Shown: piece after piece, positions 1 to 8,932 of the stretch
Layout: every line of letters begins with the position of its first letter
Numbering within the stretch: the stretch's first letter is position 1
NCBI RefSeq assembly: GCF_004123295.1
Contig: NZ_SDMK01000001.1
Coordinates: 310,001-374,000, forward strand
Direction of reading: 5' to 3'
From: Silvibacterium dinghuense
GTDB lineage: Bacteria; Acidobacteriota; Terriglobia; Terriglobales; Acidobacteriaceae
Length of the DNA stretch: 64,000 nt
Notes under the pieces: generated by a model
Told to the model about the DNA's origin: nothing
Databases searched by the model: none
Seen by the model: the letters and a program-made list of their open reading frames with translations, nothing else
Position numbers and translations under genes: made by a program

Positions 1-1
1 C

Positions 2-778
2 GGCATCGAAGAGATCCTCATCGAAGAGGGCTACTTTTACCTCGCCGCCAGCCATCGCCGTAAAAGCGATCTCATCGAAGAATATCCGCGCATGCTCATG
101 GACCGCTCTGTCGAAGGCTTTATCGCCATCGATACGGCCCTCCAGCACAGCCTGCCGATTCCGGTCGTGGCCATCGCCAACCACCGCAAAATCGAGGGCG
201 TAACCAACATCTCGCTCGATCATCGCCGCGCCGCCGAACTCACGCTCCGCCATCTCTACCAGCTCGGCCACCGGCACATCGCCTTCATGCGCGGCCAGAC
301 CTTCAGCTCCGACTCCGACGACCGCTGGCGCAGCCTGGTCGCCGCGGCCAAGGAGCTGGGCATCGAAATTCACCCCGAACTCACCTTCCAGCTGCAGCTC
401 AATATCTCGTCGCCGGAGCTGGGCTATCCGGTCGTGCAACAGCTGCTGCATCAGAAGCGTCCCTTCACCGCGCTGGTCTGCTTCAACGACTTTGCCGCCA
501 TCGGCGCCATCCGCGCCTTCCGCGATCACAATATCCGCGTGCCCGAGGATGTCTCTGTCGTCGGCTTCGACGATATCCAGGGCGCAGCCTTCCATAATCC
601 CAGCCTCACCACCATCCGCCAACCGCTGAATAGCATGGGCCAGACCGCTGCGCGCCTGCTGCTGCAGCGCATCCGCGGACTCAAAGACTATCCGGAGCAG
701 GTCGCGATCGTTCCCGAGCTCATCATCCGCGAATCCACGCTTCCGCCGAATCCACGCACGCTTCCCCGCCACGGCTGA
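2..778 (+). CDS. LacI-family transcriptional regulator, C-terminal part (5' end outside window)
   Basis: The reading frame is open from base 2 without a start, so the gene begins upstream and its helix-turn-helix is not in the window. The visible 258 residues are the periplasmic-binding-protein-like effector domain of LacI/GalR regulators: a GFIAID strand, then VVAIAN, the HRRAAELTLRHL helix, a GHRHIAFM strand, a CFNDFAAIGAIRAF segment and the family-typical VPEDVSVVGFDDI, followed by the TTIRQPL segment and the conserved carboxy end. Such proteins repress sugar-use genes until a sugar binds. It lies 17 bases before an MFS transporter and close to a beta-glucosidase on the same strand, so those are its likely targets (inference). 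The ligand cannot be read from sequence. Confidence 0.93.
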   Translation, partial: GIEEILIEEGYFYLAASHRRKSDLIEEYPRMLMDRSVEGFIAIDTALQHSLPIPVVAIANHRKIEGVTNISLDHRRAAELTLRHLYQLGHRHIAFMRGQTFSSDSDDRWRSLVAAAKELGIEIHPELTFQLQLNISSPELGYPVVQQLLHQKRPFTALVCFNDFAAIGAIRAFRDHNIRVPEDVSVVGFDDIQGAAFHNPSLTTIRQPLNSMGQTAARLLLQRIRGLKDYPEQVAIVPELIIRESTLPPNPRTLPRHG

Positions 779-795
779 TCCCATCGTTTCCCCGC

Positions 796-1968
796 ATGTC
801 TTCTCGCAAGCCTGTCTATCGTTTTGAATCCCTGCCCGCAGCCCCGTTCTATGCCGGCCTTATTCTCAGCGGGCTCGCCACCGTGCTACTCGGCCCCATT
901 CTGCCGGCCATCAGTGTCCGCTGGAATCTCACCGACGCACAGTCCGGAGCGCTCTTTACGGCGCAATTCATCGGCGCCGTTTTAGGCTCGATCGTCTCGT
1001 CCTATCGCCGCCGCCACAGTGTCGTCTTCGGCCACATGGCCATCGCCCTTGGACTGGCCGGCCTTGCCATCAACAACTACTTCGCAGCCTTCGCCGCGCT
1101 GGTCATCATGGGCACAGGCATCGGAGCTGCCGTCACAGCAACCAACCTCATCTTCGGCACAGAGTATCCGGAAATGCGCGGCCGCCTGCTTACGCGCACC
1201 AATCTCTGCTGGGGGCTCGGCGCTGTCTCCGCGCCGCAGTTCGCCGCCTGGGCCGAACACCATGGCGCGCTGCGTCTCTTCCTGCTGGCCATCGCGATGG
1301 CGACCTTTGCCGTATCGCTCTGGCTCTCGCCCATGCTGCGCGGCGCGCTCTCTTTCCGCACCCGGCAGAACATTCCCACTCGAGACAATCTGACCGCACC
1401 GCTCTTTGTGCTCTTCAGCGCCATCTTGTTTCTGTATGTTGGAGGAGAGACGGCCATCGCCGGATGGATCTCGACTTACATGCACCGCTTCGCAGGCCTC
1501 ACCGTGGCTACATCCAGCCTCATCGTCGGCATCTTCTGGCTTTCCATCGTCGCCGGACGCCTTCTCGCTCCCATTTTGCTCCGCCTCATGCCGGAGTTCG
1601 CGCTGCTCATCGTGTCCATTCTCGCTGCCATCCTCGGACTGCTGCCGCTGCTTGCGCGTCACTCCCTGGGATTCGCCATCGGCTCGATCGTGATCACAGG
1701 CATGGGTTGCGCTTCTATCTTTCCTCTCGCAACTTCGCGGCTGCTGGCCCGCGTCGGCCGTTCCCAGCGCTCAGGATGGATCTTCGCCATCTGCGGCTCC
1801 GGCGGCGCTGTGCTGCCATGGTCCATGGGGATGCTCTCCGAGCGCTCCGGCTCGCTGCGCACTGCATTCCTGATCCCGCTCGGCGCAATGCTCGCCATCC
1901 TCACCTGCGCCCTGCTTGAGCGCACCCTTCCAGAATCGCCGCCCCAAACCGATTTTCCTCAGCAGTAA
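796..1968 (+). CDS. MFS transporter, probable sugar permease
   Basis: A 390-residue inner-membrane protein with about twelve hydrophobic segments and short polar loops, the size and layout of the major facilitator superfamily. A small basic loop (SSYRRRHS, about residues 74-81) sits between TM2 and TM3, where the family carries its cytoplasmic signature, and a longer polar stretch near residue 190 separates the two six-helix halves. The ATG at 796 lacks a strong ribosome site and follows the regulator stop by 17 bases, which suggests translation in one transcript. Placement between a LacI-type regulator and a beta-glucosidase supports uptake of a sugar or glycoside. The substrate is inferred from neighbours only. 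Confidence 0.85.
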   Translation: MSSRKPVYRFESLPAAPFYAGLILSGLATVLLGPILPAISVRWNLTDAQSGALFTAQFIGAVLGSIVSSYRRRHSVVFGHMAIALGLAGLAINNYFAAFAALVIMGTGIGAAVTATNLIFGTEYPEMRGRLLTRTNLCWGLGAVSAPQFAAWAEHHGALRLFLLAIAMATFAVSLWLSPMLRGALSFRTRQNIPTRDNLTAPLFVLFSAILFLYVGGETAIAGWISTYMHRFAGLTVATSSLIVGIFWLSIVAGRLLAPILLRLMPEFALLIVSILAAILGLLPLLARHSLGFAIGSIVITGMGCASIFPLATSRLLARVGRSQRSGWIFAICGSGGAVLPWSMGMLSERSGSLRTAFLIPLGAMLAILTCALLERTLPESPPQTDFPQQ

Positions 1969-2012
1969 ACAGTTTTACTAAATTGCAGTGGCGGTGCTAG
2001 CATGGCCGTGCC

Positions 2013-2019
2013 AAAGGAG
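2013..2019 (+). promoter_or_regulatory. Ribosome binding site that selects a TTG start
   Basis: AAAGGAG lies ten bases before TTG 2030. Starting there gives a clean Tat signal peptide, whereas the upstream in-frame GTG at 1988 would add 14 residues of non-signal sequence and has no ribosome site. Confidence 0.75.
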
Positions 2020-2029
2020 CCCCACTGCC

Positions 2030-3505
2030 TTGATCAATCGCCGCACCTTTTTGAATTACTCCGCCACACTCGCCGGCGGAGCTGCCTTCTCGCGCTTCTC
2101 TCATGCCCTGCCTCTGGCTTCCACCGGAGCCGAACCACCAGTCATTGATGTCGCCGGAGCCCGCTTTCCCGAGGGCTTCCACTGGGGCACGGCCACGGCC
2201 TCCTACCAGGTCGAAGGCGCATGGAAAGAAGACGGCAAGAGCCCATCCATCTGGGACACCTTCGCCCACACCACCGGCAAGATTAAAGGAAGCGACAACG
2301 GCGACATCGCCTGCGACTCCTACCATCGCTACAAGGAAGACATCGCCATCATGAAGCAGCTCCACCAGAAGAGCTGCCGCTTCTCCGTCTCCTGGCCCCG
2401 TATTCAGCCCAATGGCTCCGGTGCGGCCAATCAGAAAGGCATCGACTTCTACAGCCGCTATGTCGATGAGCTTCTGGCAGCTGGTATCCGCCCCATGTGC
2501 ACCGTCTTTCACTGGGATCTGCCACAGGCTCTTGAAGATCAGGGTGGCTGGCCGAAGCGCGATCTCTACAAGCGCTTTACGGACTACGCTTCCATTCTCA
2601 CTAAGGCGCTCGGCGACCGCGTCACCACCTGGGCCATCTTCAACGAGCCGTGGGTCTTCACATATCTCGGTTATGGCAGCGGTGTGCATGCGCCCGGCCG
2701 TAGAAACTTCGACGACTTCCTCAAGGCTGCGCATACCGTCAACCTCGCGCAGGGTGAGGCCTTCCGTGCAATGAAAGCAATCTCTCCGAAGGCACAGATC
2801 GGTTCAGCCTTCAGCATGGCTCCCGTGGAACCAGCTACGGACAGCGCAGCAGACCACGCCGCGGCAGAGCGCTTCCACGCCATCAATAACGTCTACTTCC
2901 TCTACACCGCGAAGCACGGAAAATACCCCGATGCCTTCGTCGGAGAAGCGCCCTACGAAGTGATGGGCTTCCAGGAAGGCGACGGCAAACTCATGCAGGC
3001 GCCGCTCGACTGGGTCGGCATCAACTATTACAACCGCCGCATCGTCTCCGACGCCGGCAAGGGCGGCAACCCTTACACGCACTACAACGAGTGGATGCCG
3101 GCCGAAGGCCCCATCACGTACAACGGATGGGAGGTATGGCCGCGCGGGATCTACGACATCGTTACGCGCATCTCGAAAGAGTACGACCGCCCCATCATCG
3201 AGATCACGGAAAACGGCTGCGCCTACTCCGACGGCCCTCTGCCCGAGGACTCGGCGAAGGTTCCCGATGCACGCCGCATCGAGTTCTATAAGGGGCATCT
3301 CGCAGAGTTGGCTCGCGCCATCAAGGATGGAGCCGACGTGCGCGGCTACCATGCCTGGAGCCTGCTCGATAACTACGAGTGGGCCGAGGGCTACAGCCAG
3401 CGCTTCGGTCTGGTCTATGTGGATTTCCGCGATCAGCGCCGCACCATCAAGGACTCCGGTCACTGGTATGGCCGCGTCGCAGCAACCAGCCGCCTCGAGG
3501 CCTGA
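2030..3505 (+). CDS. Tat-exported GH1 beta-glucosidase
   Basis: Glycoside hydrolase family 1 enzyme (491 residues from the TTG start) that removes terminal beta-glucose from cellobiose or aryl/alkyl glucosides. The N-terminus INRRTFLNYSATLAGG is a twin-arginine signal, so the enzyme should fold in the cytoplasm and act in the periplasm or outside, which is less usual for GH1. The catalytic domain begins at FPEGFHWGTATASYQVEG; the acid/base glutamate is in FNEPW (about E206) and the nucleophile in ITENG (about E394). The end of the barrel carries WSLLDNYEWAEGY, which binds the glucose ring. The size suits a single GH1 domain of about 450 residues plus a leader. It follows an MFS transporter and LacI regulator and probably feeds glucose to that uptake system. 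Confidence 0.95.
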   Translation: MINRRTFLNYSATLAGGAAFSRFSHALPLASTGAEPPVIDVAGARFPEGFHWGTATASYQVEGAWKEDGKSPSIWDTFAHTTGKIKGSDNGDIACDSYHRYKEDIAIMKQLHQKSCRFSVSWPRIQPNGSGAANQKGIDFYSRYVDELLAAGIRPMCTVFHWDLPQALEDQGGWPKRDLYKRFTDYASILTKALGDRVTTWAIFNEPWVFTYLGYGSGVHAPGRRNFDDFLKAAHTVNLAQGEAFRAMKAISPKAQIGSAFSMAPVEPATDSAADHAAAERFHAINNVYFLYTAKHGKYPDAFVGEAPYEVMGFQEGDGKLMQAPLDWVGINYYNRRIVSDAGKGGNPYTHYNEWMPAEGPITYNGWEVWPRGIYDIVTRISKEYDRPIIEITENGCAYSDGPLPEDSAKVPDARRIEFYKGHLAELARAIKDGADVRGYHAWSLLDNYEWAEGYSQRFGLVYVDFRDQRRTIKDSGHWYGRVAATSRLEA

Positions 3506-3577
3506 GCGCCTGTGCATCCTTGTCATGCGTCGAGGCGATATACTCCGACTCGACGCATGACAGAAAGGATCACAAGC

Positions 3578-4105
3578 ATGTCCCTTCTCAAGCTCGCACT
3601 CGCCTGCGCGCTGACTCTTGCCCCGCTTCCCTCGCTGGCACAGGCCGCGCCCGCATCAACTGCGATTCTTCACCCCGCCGATCTTGGCAAACTATTGCCG
3701 GATGCCGTCTTCTTCCGCGGCCAGACCGCAACCACACAGGCGCGGAACTCCGGCGGGATCAAATTCGCCGATGGCCTCTATCTCGTCACAGCGCTTGTCG
3801 ACAACTCCGGCTACTCCACCGGCATTCAGGAAAAGTATCAGGCTTATTTGCTGACCGAAGTCCCGCTCGACTTCCATGGCCAAAAGCTTATTCCCGGTTC
3901 CTACGGCATAGGCATCATCAAGCCCAATGGCTCACCGCAATTTGTCGTGCAGGATATCGGGGCGCATGACCTGTTCACAGTCGATGCAGCCACCGATGCG
4001 AAACTGCATCGCCCGACACCGCTTCAGGTTGTTGCAGGGGAAAAGGCCGGCAGCTACCGCCTTTACTTCGGCCGCAATTACATCGAGTTCACCCGCGCGG
4101 AATAA
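3578..4105 (+). CDS. Secreted protein of unknown function
   Basis: 175 residues starting at ATG 3578, which has AAAGGA eight bases upstream; earlier in-frame ATGs (3512, 3557) lack such a site. The first 20-25 residues (MSLLKLALACALTLAPLPSLAQA) are a Sec signal peptide. The mature part is a compact mixed-polarity domain with no cysteine and no membrane segment; a recognisable stretch is DAVFFRGQTATTQARNSGG, and it ends with YRLYFGRNYIEFTRAE. I do not recognise a named family. It follows the beta-glucosidase by 72 bases on the same strand and may be co-transcribed, but nothing in the sequence ties it to sugar use. Confidence 0.7.
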   Translation: MSLLKLALACALTLAPLPSLAQAAPASTAILHPADLGKLLPDAVFFRGQTATTQARNSGGIKFADGLYLVTALVDNSGYSTGIQEKYQAYLLTEVPLDFHGQKLIPGSYGIGIIKPNGSPQFVVQDIGAHDLFTVDAATDAKLHRPTPLQVVAGEKAGSYRLYFGRNYIEFTRAE

Positions 4106-4190
4106 GCATTTCCCCTGATACCGTGGAGCCGCCAACGGGGTGCCACAACATTTTCCTTGCGAAAGACAGCACCAGCGACCTCGCCACACG

Positions 4191-5486
4191 CTACACCATC
4201 AGAGGAAATACTCCAGCGCCGCGCACTACGCCGATACAGGCCCCGAAGCCAATCCTCCGCTGGCCTTCGGCGGCACAGAAACCTCGCAACGTCACCTCAT
4301 CGCCATCCTCAAGCCACAGCCGCTGCTCGCCGTTCGGCAGGAGCAGCGGCTCGGTTCCGCGTTGCGTGATCTCGAGCAGGCATCCGCGGCCTCCATCCTC
4401 AGCGCCGGAAACGGTGCCAGTCGCAAACAAATCGCCGGCACGCAGGTTGCAGCCATTGCTGGTGTGATGGACAAGCATCTGTAACGGTGTCCAGTACAAA
4501 TCTCTCAGATTCGCCGCACTCAGCTGCACAGCAGCCTGACCGTTCCTCCGCATCTGCGCCGTCCGCAGCCACACCTCAAGCTGCAGATCGATACCACCGC
4601 GCCGACCATTCTCTTTCCCTGCAAGATGCGGCAAAACAGCTGGCTCTCCATCCGCTCGCACCGGAGCTGGCACACGAAATGGCTCGAGTGCCTCCATCGT
4701 CACCACCCATGGAGAGATGGTCGTCGCAAAATTCTTCCCTAGAAACGGACCCAGAGGCTGGTACTCCCATGATTGGATATCCCGCGCCGACCAGTCATTC
4801 AGTAGGCAGGCCCCGAAGAGATGCGCTTCCGCATCCGCCATCGCTACCGGCTCGCCAGGAAGATTACCTCTGCCGATGAAAAATCCCACCTCCAGCTCAT
4901 AATCCAACGCTTCCGTGGGCGCAAAGCACGGAGCCACTTCCCCCGATCTGCGGAACTGTCCCCATGGCCTGCGGATCGGCGCTCCGCTCGCCAGCAGCGA
5001 CGATGCACGGCCGTGGTAGCCAATCGGCAGATATTTGTAACTCTGAGGAAGCGGATTGTCCGGCCGCAGCATACGCCCCACACGCGTCGCGTGATGAATC
5101 GAGGCATAGAAGTCGGTGTAATCTCCGACCACTACAGGCATGCACATCTGCACTGCGCCTTGCAGATGCAGCAGCCCGCTCATGAAGCGCTGTGCCGCGG
5201 CGTCTGCCAGCAGTTCCTGCACGCGTGCGCGCAATTCTCGACTCGCATCCCGGCCTAATGCCATCAACGCATTCAAGACAGAGGCCTCGAGAGACTTACG
5301 CACCTCCGCATCGAGAGTATCGAACAACCCGGCTCTCGCAGCGCCGCGCAGATCGAGCACGCGGTCTCCAATCGCCATACCGATCCGCGCCGCCTCTTCC
5401 CCTGTAGTAAAAACACCCAGCGGCAGGTTCTCGAGCGGAAAATCCGTCTCTTCCGTGTTCGCACTTTCTACCCAGCTGCGCATCAT
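4191..5486 (-). CDS. fahA: Fumarylacetoacetase
   Basis: Last enzyme of tyrosine breakdown: it hydrolyses fumarylacetoacetate to fumarate and acetoacetate in the cytoplasm. The start chosen (ATG ending at 5486) overlaps the stop of the upstream dioxygenase gene as ATGA; a longer start at 5528 would add 14 residues unlike the family. The protein is 431 residues, normal for the family. It opens with the N-terminal FAA domain ([23 protein letters not shown]) and contains the long catalytic core: [28 protein letters not shown], the metal region [40 protein letters not shown] split over two helices, and FATGTVSG near the end. Coupling to homogentisate dioxygenase confirms the pathway. Confidence 0.95.
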   Translation of the reverse strand: MMRSWVESANTEETDFPLENLPLGVFTTGEEAARIGMAIGDRVLDLRGAARAGLFDTLDAEVRKSLEASVLNALMALGRDASRELRARVQELLADAAAQRFMSGLLHLQGAVQMCMPVVVGDYTDFYASIHHATRVGRMLRPDNPLPQSYKYLPIGYHGRASSLLASGAPIRRPWGQFRRSGEVAPCFAPTEALDYELEVGFFIGRGNLPGEPVAMADAEAHLFGACLLNDWSARDIQSWEYQPLGPFLGKNFATTISPWVVTMEALEPFRVPAPVRADGEPAVLPHLAGKENGRRGGIDLQLEVWLRTAQMRRNGQAAVQLSAANLRDLYWTPLQMLVHHTSNGCNLRAGDLFATGTVSGAEDGGRGCLLEITQRGTEPLLLPNGEQRLWLEDGDEVTLRGFCAAEGQRRIGFGACIGVVRGAGVFPLMV

Positions 5487-6778
5487 CGTTGCGGCGCCCG
5501 GAAGTGCTTCTTCAGCCCCTGCCAGCATTCGTAATATTCATGCTGCAGAATCTTCGTCTCCATGGCGAATTTCGTTGGCCGCACCACCATCTGCGTCTCA
5601 AACATGAAGGCCAGTGTGTTGTCGAGATACTGCGGCTTCAACTCTGCCGCAGACGCGCGCTCCCAGGTCTCGGCATCCGGTCCATGTCCGGCCATGCAGT
5701 TGTGCAGGCTTGCGCCTCCCGGCACAAATCCTTCAGCCTTGGCGTCGTACTGCCCAAAGACGAGCCCCATGAACTCATTCATCAGGTTGCGATGGAACCA
5801 CGGAGGACGGAAGGTATGCTCGGCGACCATCCAGCGCGGAGGAAAGATGGCAAAATCCACATTCGCGGTTCCAGGTGTGTGCGAAGGCGAGGTGAGCACC
5901 GTGTAAATCGAAGGATCAGGATGATCGAAGCTTACCGTATTGATGCAGTTAAAGAGCCGCAGATCATACTTATACGGGGTGTAATTTCCGTGCCACGCGA
6001 CGACATCCAGCGGCGAATGATCGATCTCCGCCTGCCACAGCTTTCCGAGAAATTTACTTACGATGTGAAACAATCCTTCGCGATCCTCATAGGCGGCTTC
6101 AGGAGCGAGAAAATCCCGCGCATTCGCGAGACCATTCGCACCGATCGGCCCCAGCTCCGGCAACCGGAATGCGAGACCATAGTTCTCGCAGAGGTATCCA
6201 CGCGACGGCCCATCGAGCACAACGCGGAACTTCACGCCCCGCGGAATGACTGCAATTTCACCGGGCTCGACGGCGAGCACGCCAAGCTCGGTATGCAGCC
6301 TGAGCGCGCCCTGTTGCGGAACGAGAAGCAACTCGCCATCGGCGTCATAAAAGAAGCGATCTACCATCGAGACATTCGCCGCATAAAGGTGAATCGCCAC
6401 ACCTACCTGCAACGCCGGATCGCCGTTGCCTCCCAACGTGACCAGCCCATCCACGAAGTCAGTCGGCTGCTCGGGGATCGGCAGAGGATTCCAGCGAAGC
6501 TGATTGGGAGAAGTCGGTATCTCGTCGAACGGCCCGCTGCGCAGCAGCCCGCACTGCATCGGCTCATAGGGCTTGTGCGTCACCGATGGCCGTATGCGAT
6601 AGGTCCACGTCCGCCGGTTCACAGCACGCGGCGCAGTAAAGGGAGTACCGCTGAACTGCTCCGTGTAAAGCCCGAGCGGCGACCGCTGCGGCGAATTCTG
6701 CCCCTGCGGCAGCGCGCCCGCCTCAGCCTCAGAGGCAAATTCGTTCCCGAATCCCGATTGGTAGCGAAGCCTATCCAT
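5483..6778 (-). CDS. hmgA: Homogentisate 1,2-dioxygenase
   Basis: Iron(II) enzyme that opens the ring of homogentisate to maleylacetoacetate in tyrosine and phenylalanine breakdown. I use the ATG ending at 6778 because AGGAG lies seven bases upstream; the ATG two codons earlier is only one base from that site. The 431-residue protein begins [18 protein letters not shown], the typical family opening, and has the iron-ligand region [13 protein letters not shown] (His and Glu) followed by [12 protein letters not shown] (His). The next gene is fumarylacetoacetase with an ATGA overlap. No maleylacetoacetate isomerase or hydroxyphenylpyruvate dioxygenase is visible here, so the rest of the pathway must lie elsewhere. 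Confidence 0.96.
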   Translation of the reverse strand: MDRLRYQSGFGNEFASEAEAGALPQGQNSPQRSPLGLYTEQFSGTPFTAPRAVNRRTWTYRIRPSVTHKPYEPMQCGLLRSGPFDEIPTSPNQLRWNPLPIPEQPTDFVDGLVTLGGNGDPALQVGVAIHLYAANVSMVDRFFYDADGELLLVPQQGALRLHTELGVLAVEPGEIAVIPRGVKFRVVLDGPSRGYLCENYGLAFRLPELGPIGANGLANARDFLAPEAAYEDREGLFHIVSKFLGKLWQAEIDHSPLDVVAWHGNYTPYKYDLRLFNCINTVSFDHPDPSIYTVLTSPSHTPGTANVDFAIFPPRWMVAEHTFRPPWFHRNLMNEFMGLVFGQYDAKAEGFVPGGASLHNCMAGHGPDAETWERASAAELKPQYLDNTLAFMFETQMVVRPTKFAMETKILQHEYYECWQGLKKHFRAPQR

Positions 6779-6856
6779 TTCCATGCTCCTCAACAAAACC
6801 CAACAAGGTATCCGCAGGAGGAGAGCTTTGGCAAACGCGAGGGCAATCAGGTGAAA

Positions 6857-7585
6857 CTACGGGAACAATCGAGGCAGAGCCTCACCCGCGTTGGCCATAA
6901 CCCGCTCGGTGAACTGACTCGCGTTCAGCGGCAGCTCCGGCCCCACATAGAACGTCCGCAATCCACGCCGCCGCGCCCACTGCACAAATCCCGCAGCCGG
7001 ATATACCGCTCCCGAAGAACCAGCCACGAGCAGCATGGTACAGCGCTCGATCTCGGCATAGATTTCATCCATGAAGAGCGGCGTCTCTCCGAACCACACA
7101 ATGTGCGGCCGGATACGGCCGCCACAGGTACAGCGAGGAATCTCCGCGGCTGCCGTATAGATGCCTTCATCGAAGAAGTCGCCCCGGCCGCATGCCCGCT
7201 CGCAGCGCGAACGAAAAAGTTCGCCGTGCATGTGCACCACCCGCTTTGAGCCGGCGCGCTCATGCAGGTCGTCCACATTCTGCGTGCAGAGATAGAACCG
7301 GTCCCCGAGTCGCTGCTCGAGCCGGGCCAGCGCAGTGTGCGCCGCATTCGGCCTGGCGCTCAGCGCATCCCGGCGGCGCATGGCATAAAAGCGCCACACT
7401 TGTTCCGCATCCTCATGCCAGGCTTCAGGCGTGGCCACATCTTCTACAAGATAGCCATTCCAAAGCCCGCCATTATCGCGAAATGTCGGCAGCCCGCTCT
7501 CGGCGCTCACGCCCGCGCCTGTAAGTACGAACAGCCGGTCCTCTTCTCCAATCTCAACCGGCCCGATCTCTTCCACGTTGACCAT
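6857..7585 (-). CDS. NAD-dependent sirtuin deacylase (class III type)
   Basis: Sir2-family enzyme of 242 residues that removes acyl groups from lysines using NAD. Visible motifs: NAD loop GAGVSAESGLPTFR (about 23-36), TQNVDDLHERAG (101-112), catalytic histidine in HMHGE (about H120), four zinc cysteines (C128, C132, C152, C154) and the GSSGAVYPAAGF nucleotide segment. Residues Y67 and R70 form the Y-x-x-R pair that marks class III sirtuins such as CobB and SIRT5, which favour succinyl or malonyl groups as well as acetyl. The start lies three bases after the stop of the multicopper oxidase gene, so it is translated from the same transcript. The functional link with copper oxidation is unexplained. 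Confidence 0.93.
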   Translation of the reverse strand: MVNVEEIGPVEIGEEDRLFVLTGAGVSAESGLPTFRDNGGLWNGYLVEDVATPEAWHEDAEQVWRFYAMRRRDALSARPNAAHTALARLEQRLGDRFYLCTQNVDDLHERAGSKRVVHMHGELFRSRCERACGRGDFFDEGIYTAAAEIPRCTCGGRIRPHIVWFGETPLFMDEIYAEIERCTMLLVAGSSGAVYPAAGFVQWARRRGLRTFYVGPELPLNASQFTERVMANAGEALPRLFP

Positions 7586-7588
7586 GTC

Positions 7589-8923
7589 TCAGGAATATCG
7601 CAAAAGCATCATGAAGCCAAAGTCCATGTGCGTCTGCTGATGGCAGTGAAAAAGTGTGGCTCCCGGGTTCTGGGCAACGAAGTCTATCTCCGCCGTGGAC
7701 TTTCCCGGAACCACCACCACATCCTTGCGCAGACCGGACATCGGGCGGCCATCGAGGCTCGTCACCTCGAAAGTATGGCGATGCAGATGCACTGGATGAT
7801 CGTCCATGCTCTTATTCACCATCTGCAAGCGATATCGCTTCCCCTGCTCCAGCATGATGGTGTCCGTCTTCGGATACGACTTGCCATTGATCATCCAGGA
7901 ATCGAATTCGCCGTGACCATGGAACTTCGAGGTAAAGACCAGCGGCAATACGTGATCGGGTACAGCCGCTTCTGCCTGCGGATGGGCAAATTGCGCATAA
8001 TCCCACACTGCCTCGGGCGGCGCGATCCATTGCGGCTCCCCGCTTGCACCGGCATATTCCACCACCACGCCCATGCCGGATCTGCGCACCTCGTCGCGCG
8101 TCTCCCCCAGCACCCACACGCCGGGCCTCGTCATCTCGATCAGCACATCGGCACGCTCGGCCGGGGCCAGCCGCAGCGCCTCAATGTTTTTCTGGACCGG
8201 CACCACATTGCCGTCAAGCGAGAGCACCATCATGCGATGGCCAGCCATGCCCAGCCAGTGCGTGACCGTGGCGCTGGCGTTCACGATGCGAAACAACACA
8301 CGCTGCCCCTGCTTTACGCGGATCGGCTCCCCATGCCCAAGCATGCGGTCATTGATCGTCGCGTAGTCGTAGGAAGCATCCATGGATGTATCGCCGCCAT
8401 TGCCCATGTAGGCATTCCAATCATGCAGGGTAAGAAAGACCTCCTGGTCATAATCGCCAGGCTCCTGTTTCGGCTCGACATAAAAGCAACCGAACTGACC
8501 GGAGTAGAGTGCCCGCTTCAGATCGTGCCCGGCAAAGGTGTGTGTGTGATACCAGCGCGTGCCTGCCGGCTCCGGCGTGAAGTGGTAACGCCGCTCGCCG
8601 CCCGGCGCAATCATCGGCGATCCTTCCTCCATTGCGCCATCCTGATCGGCAGGAATCCATAGCCCATGCCAGTGCACAATCTCCGGGATATCCGTGCGAT
8701 TGTGCACGTCCATGGTGATCGCTTTTCCCTCTGGCCAGCGGATAAGCGGCCCGGGCACGCGCCCGTTATAGGCAAGGGTAGAGATCGTCTTGCCTGGAGC
8801 AATCTCCAGTTTCAGAGGAGCAATTTCCAGCGTTACGTCAGCCGTCTGCTGCGCCCGCAATCTGGCCGCGGCCGCGAGTGCCGCAGTCATCGCTGTGCTC
8901 TTCACGAATTCACGCCGGTTCAT
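7589..8923 (-). CDS. Tat-exported multicopper oxidase
   Basis: 444-residue laccase-like oxidase that couples oxidation of Cu(I), metal ions or phenols to reduction of oxygen to water in the periplasm. The N-terminus MNRREFVKSTAMTAALAAAARL is a Tat signal. Copper ligands are all present: HWHG, WYHTHTF, HPVHLHRHTF and HCHQQTHMDFGF near the C-terminus. The position of the axial type-1 ligand, methionine in CueO, appears to be phenylalanine here. A strong GAGGAG ribosome site sits four bases before the ATG. It is the middle gene of a leftward unit with a putative outer-membrane barrel upstream and a sirtuin downstream, an arrangement like copper-resistance copA/copB pairs. Confidence 0.94.
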   Translation of the reverse strand: MNRREFVKSTAMTAALAAAARLRAQQTADVTLEIAPLKLEIAPGKTISTLAYNGRVPGPLIRWPEGKAITMDVHNRTDIPEIVHWHGLWIPADQDGAMEEGSPMIAPGGERRYHFTPEPAGTRWYHTHTFAGHDLKRALYSGQFGCFYVEPKQEPGDYDQEVFLTLHDWNAYMGNGGDTSMDASYDYATINDRMLGHGEPIRVKQGQRVLFRIVNASATVTHWLGMAGHRMMVLSLDGNVVPVQKNIEALRLAPAERADVLIEMTRPGVWVLGETRDEVRRSGMGVVVEYAGASGEPQWIAPPEAVWDYAQFAHPQAEAAVPDHVLPLVFTSKFHGHGEFDSWMINGKSYPKTDTIMLEQGKRYRLQMVNKSMDDHPVHLHRHTFEVTSLDGRPMSGLRKDVVVVPGKSTAEIDFVAQNPGATLFHCHQQTHMDFGFMMLLRYS

Positions 8924-8932
8924 GATTCTCCT

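Noticed and set aside
5489-7249. 586-codon rightward frame opposite hmgA and the sirtuin gene
   Set aside because: It spans two real genes on the other strand and has arginine/histidine-rich shadow composition.
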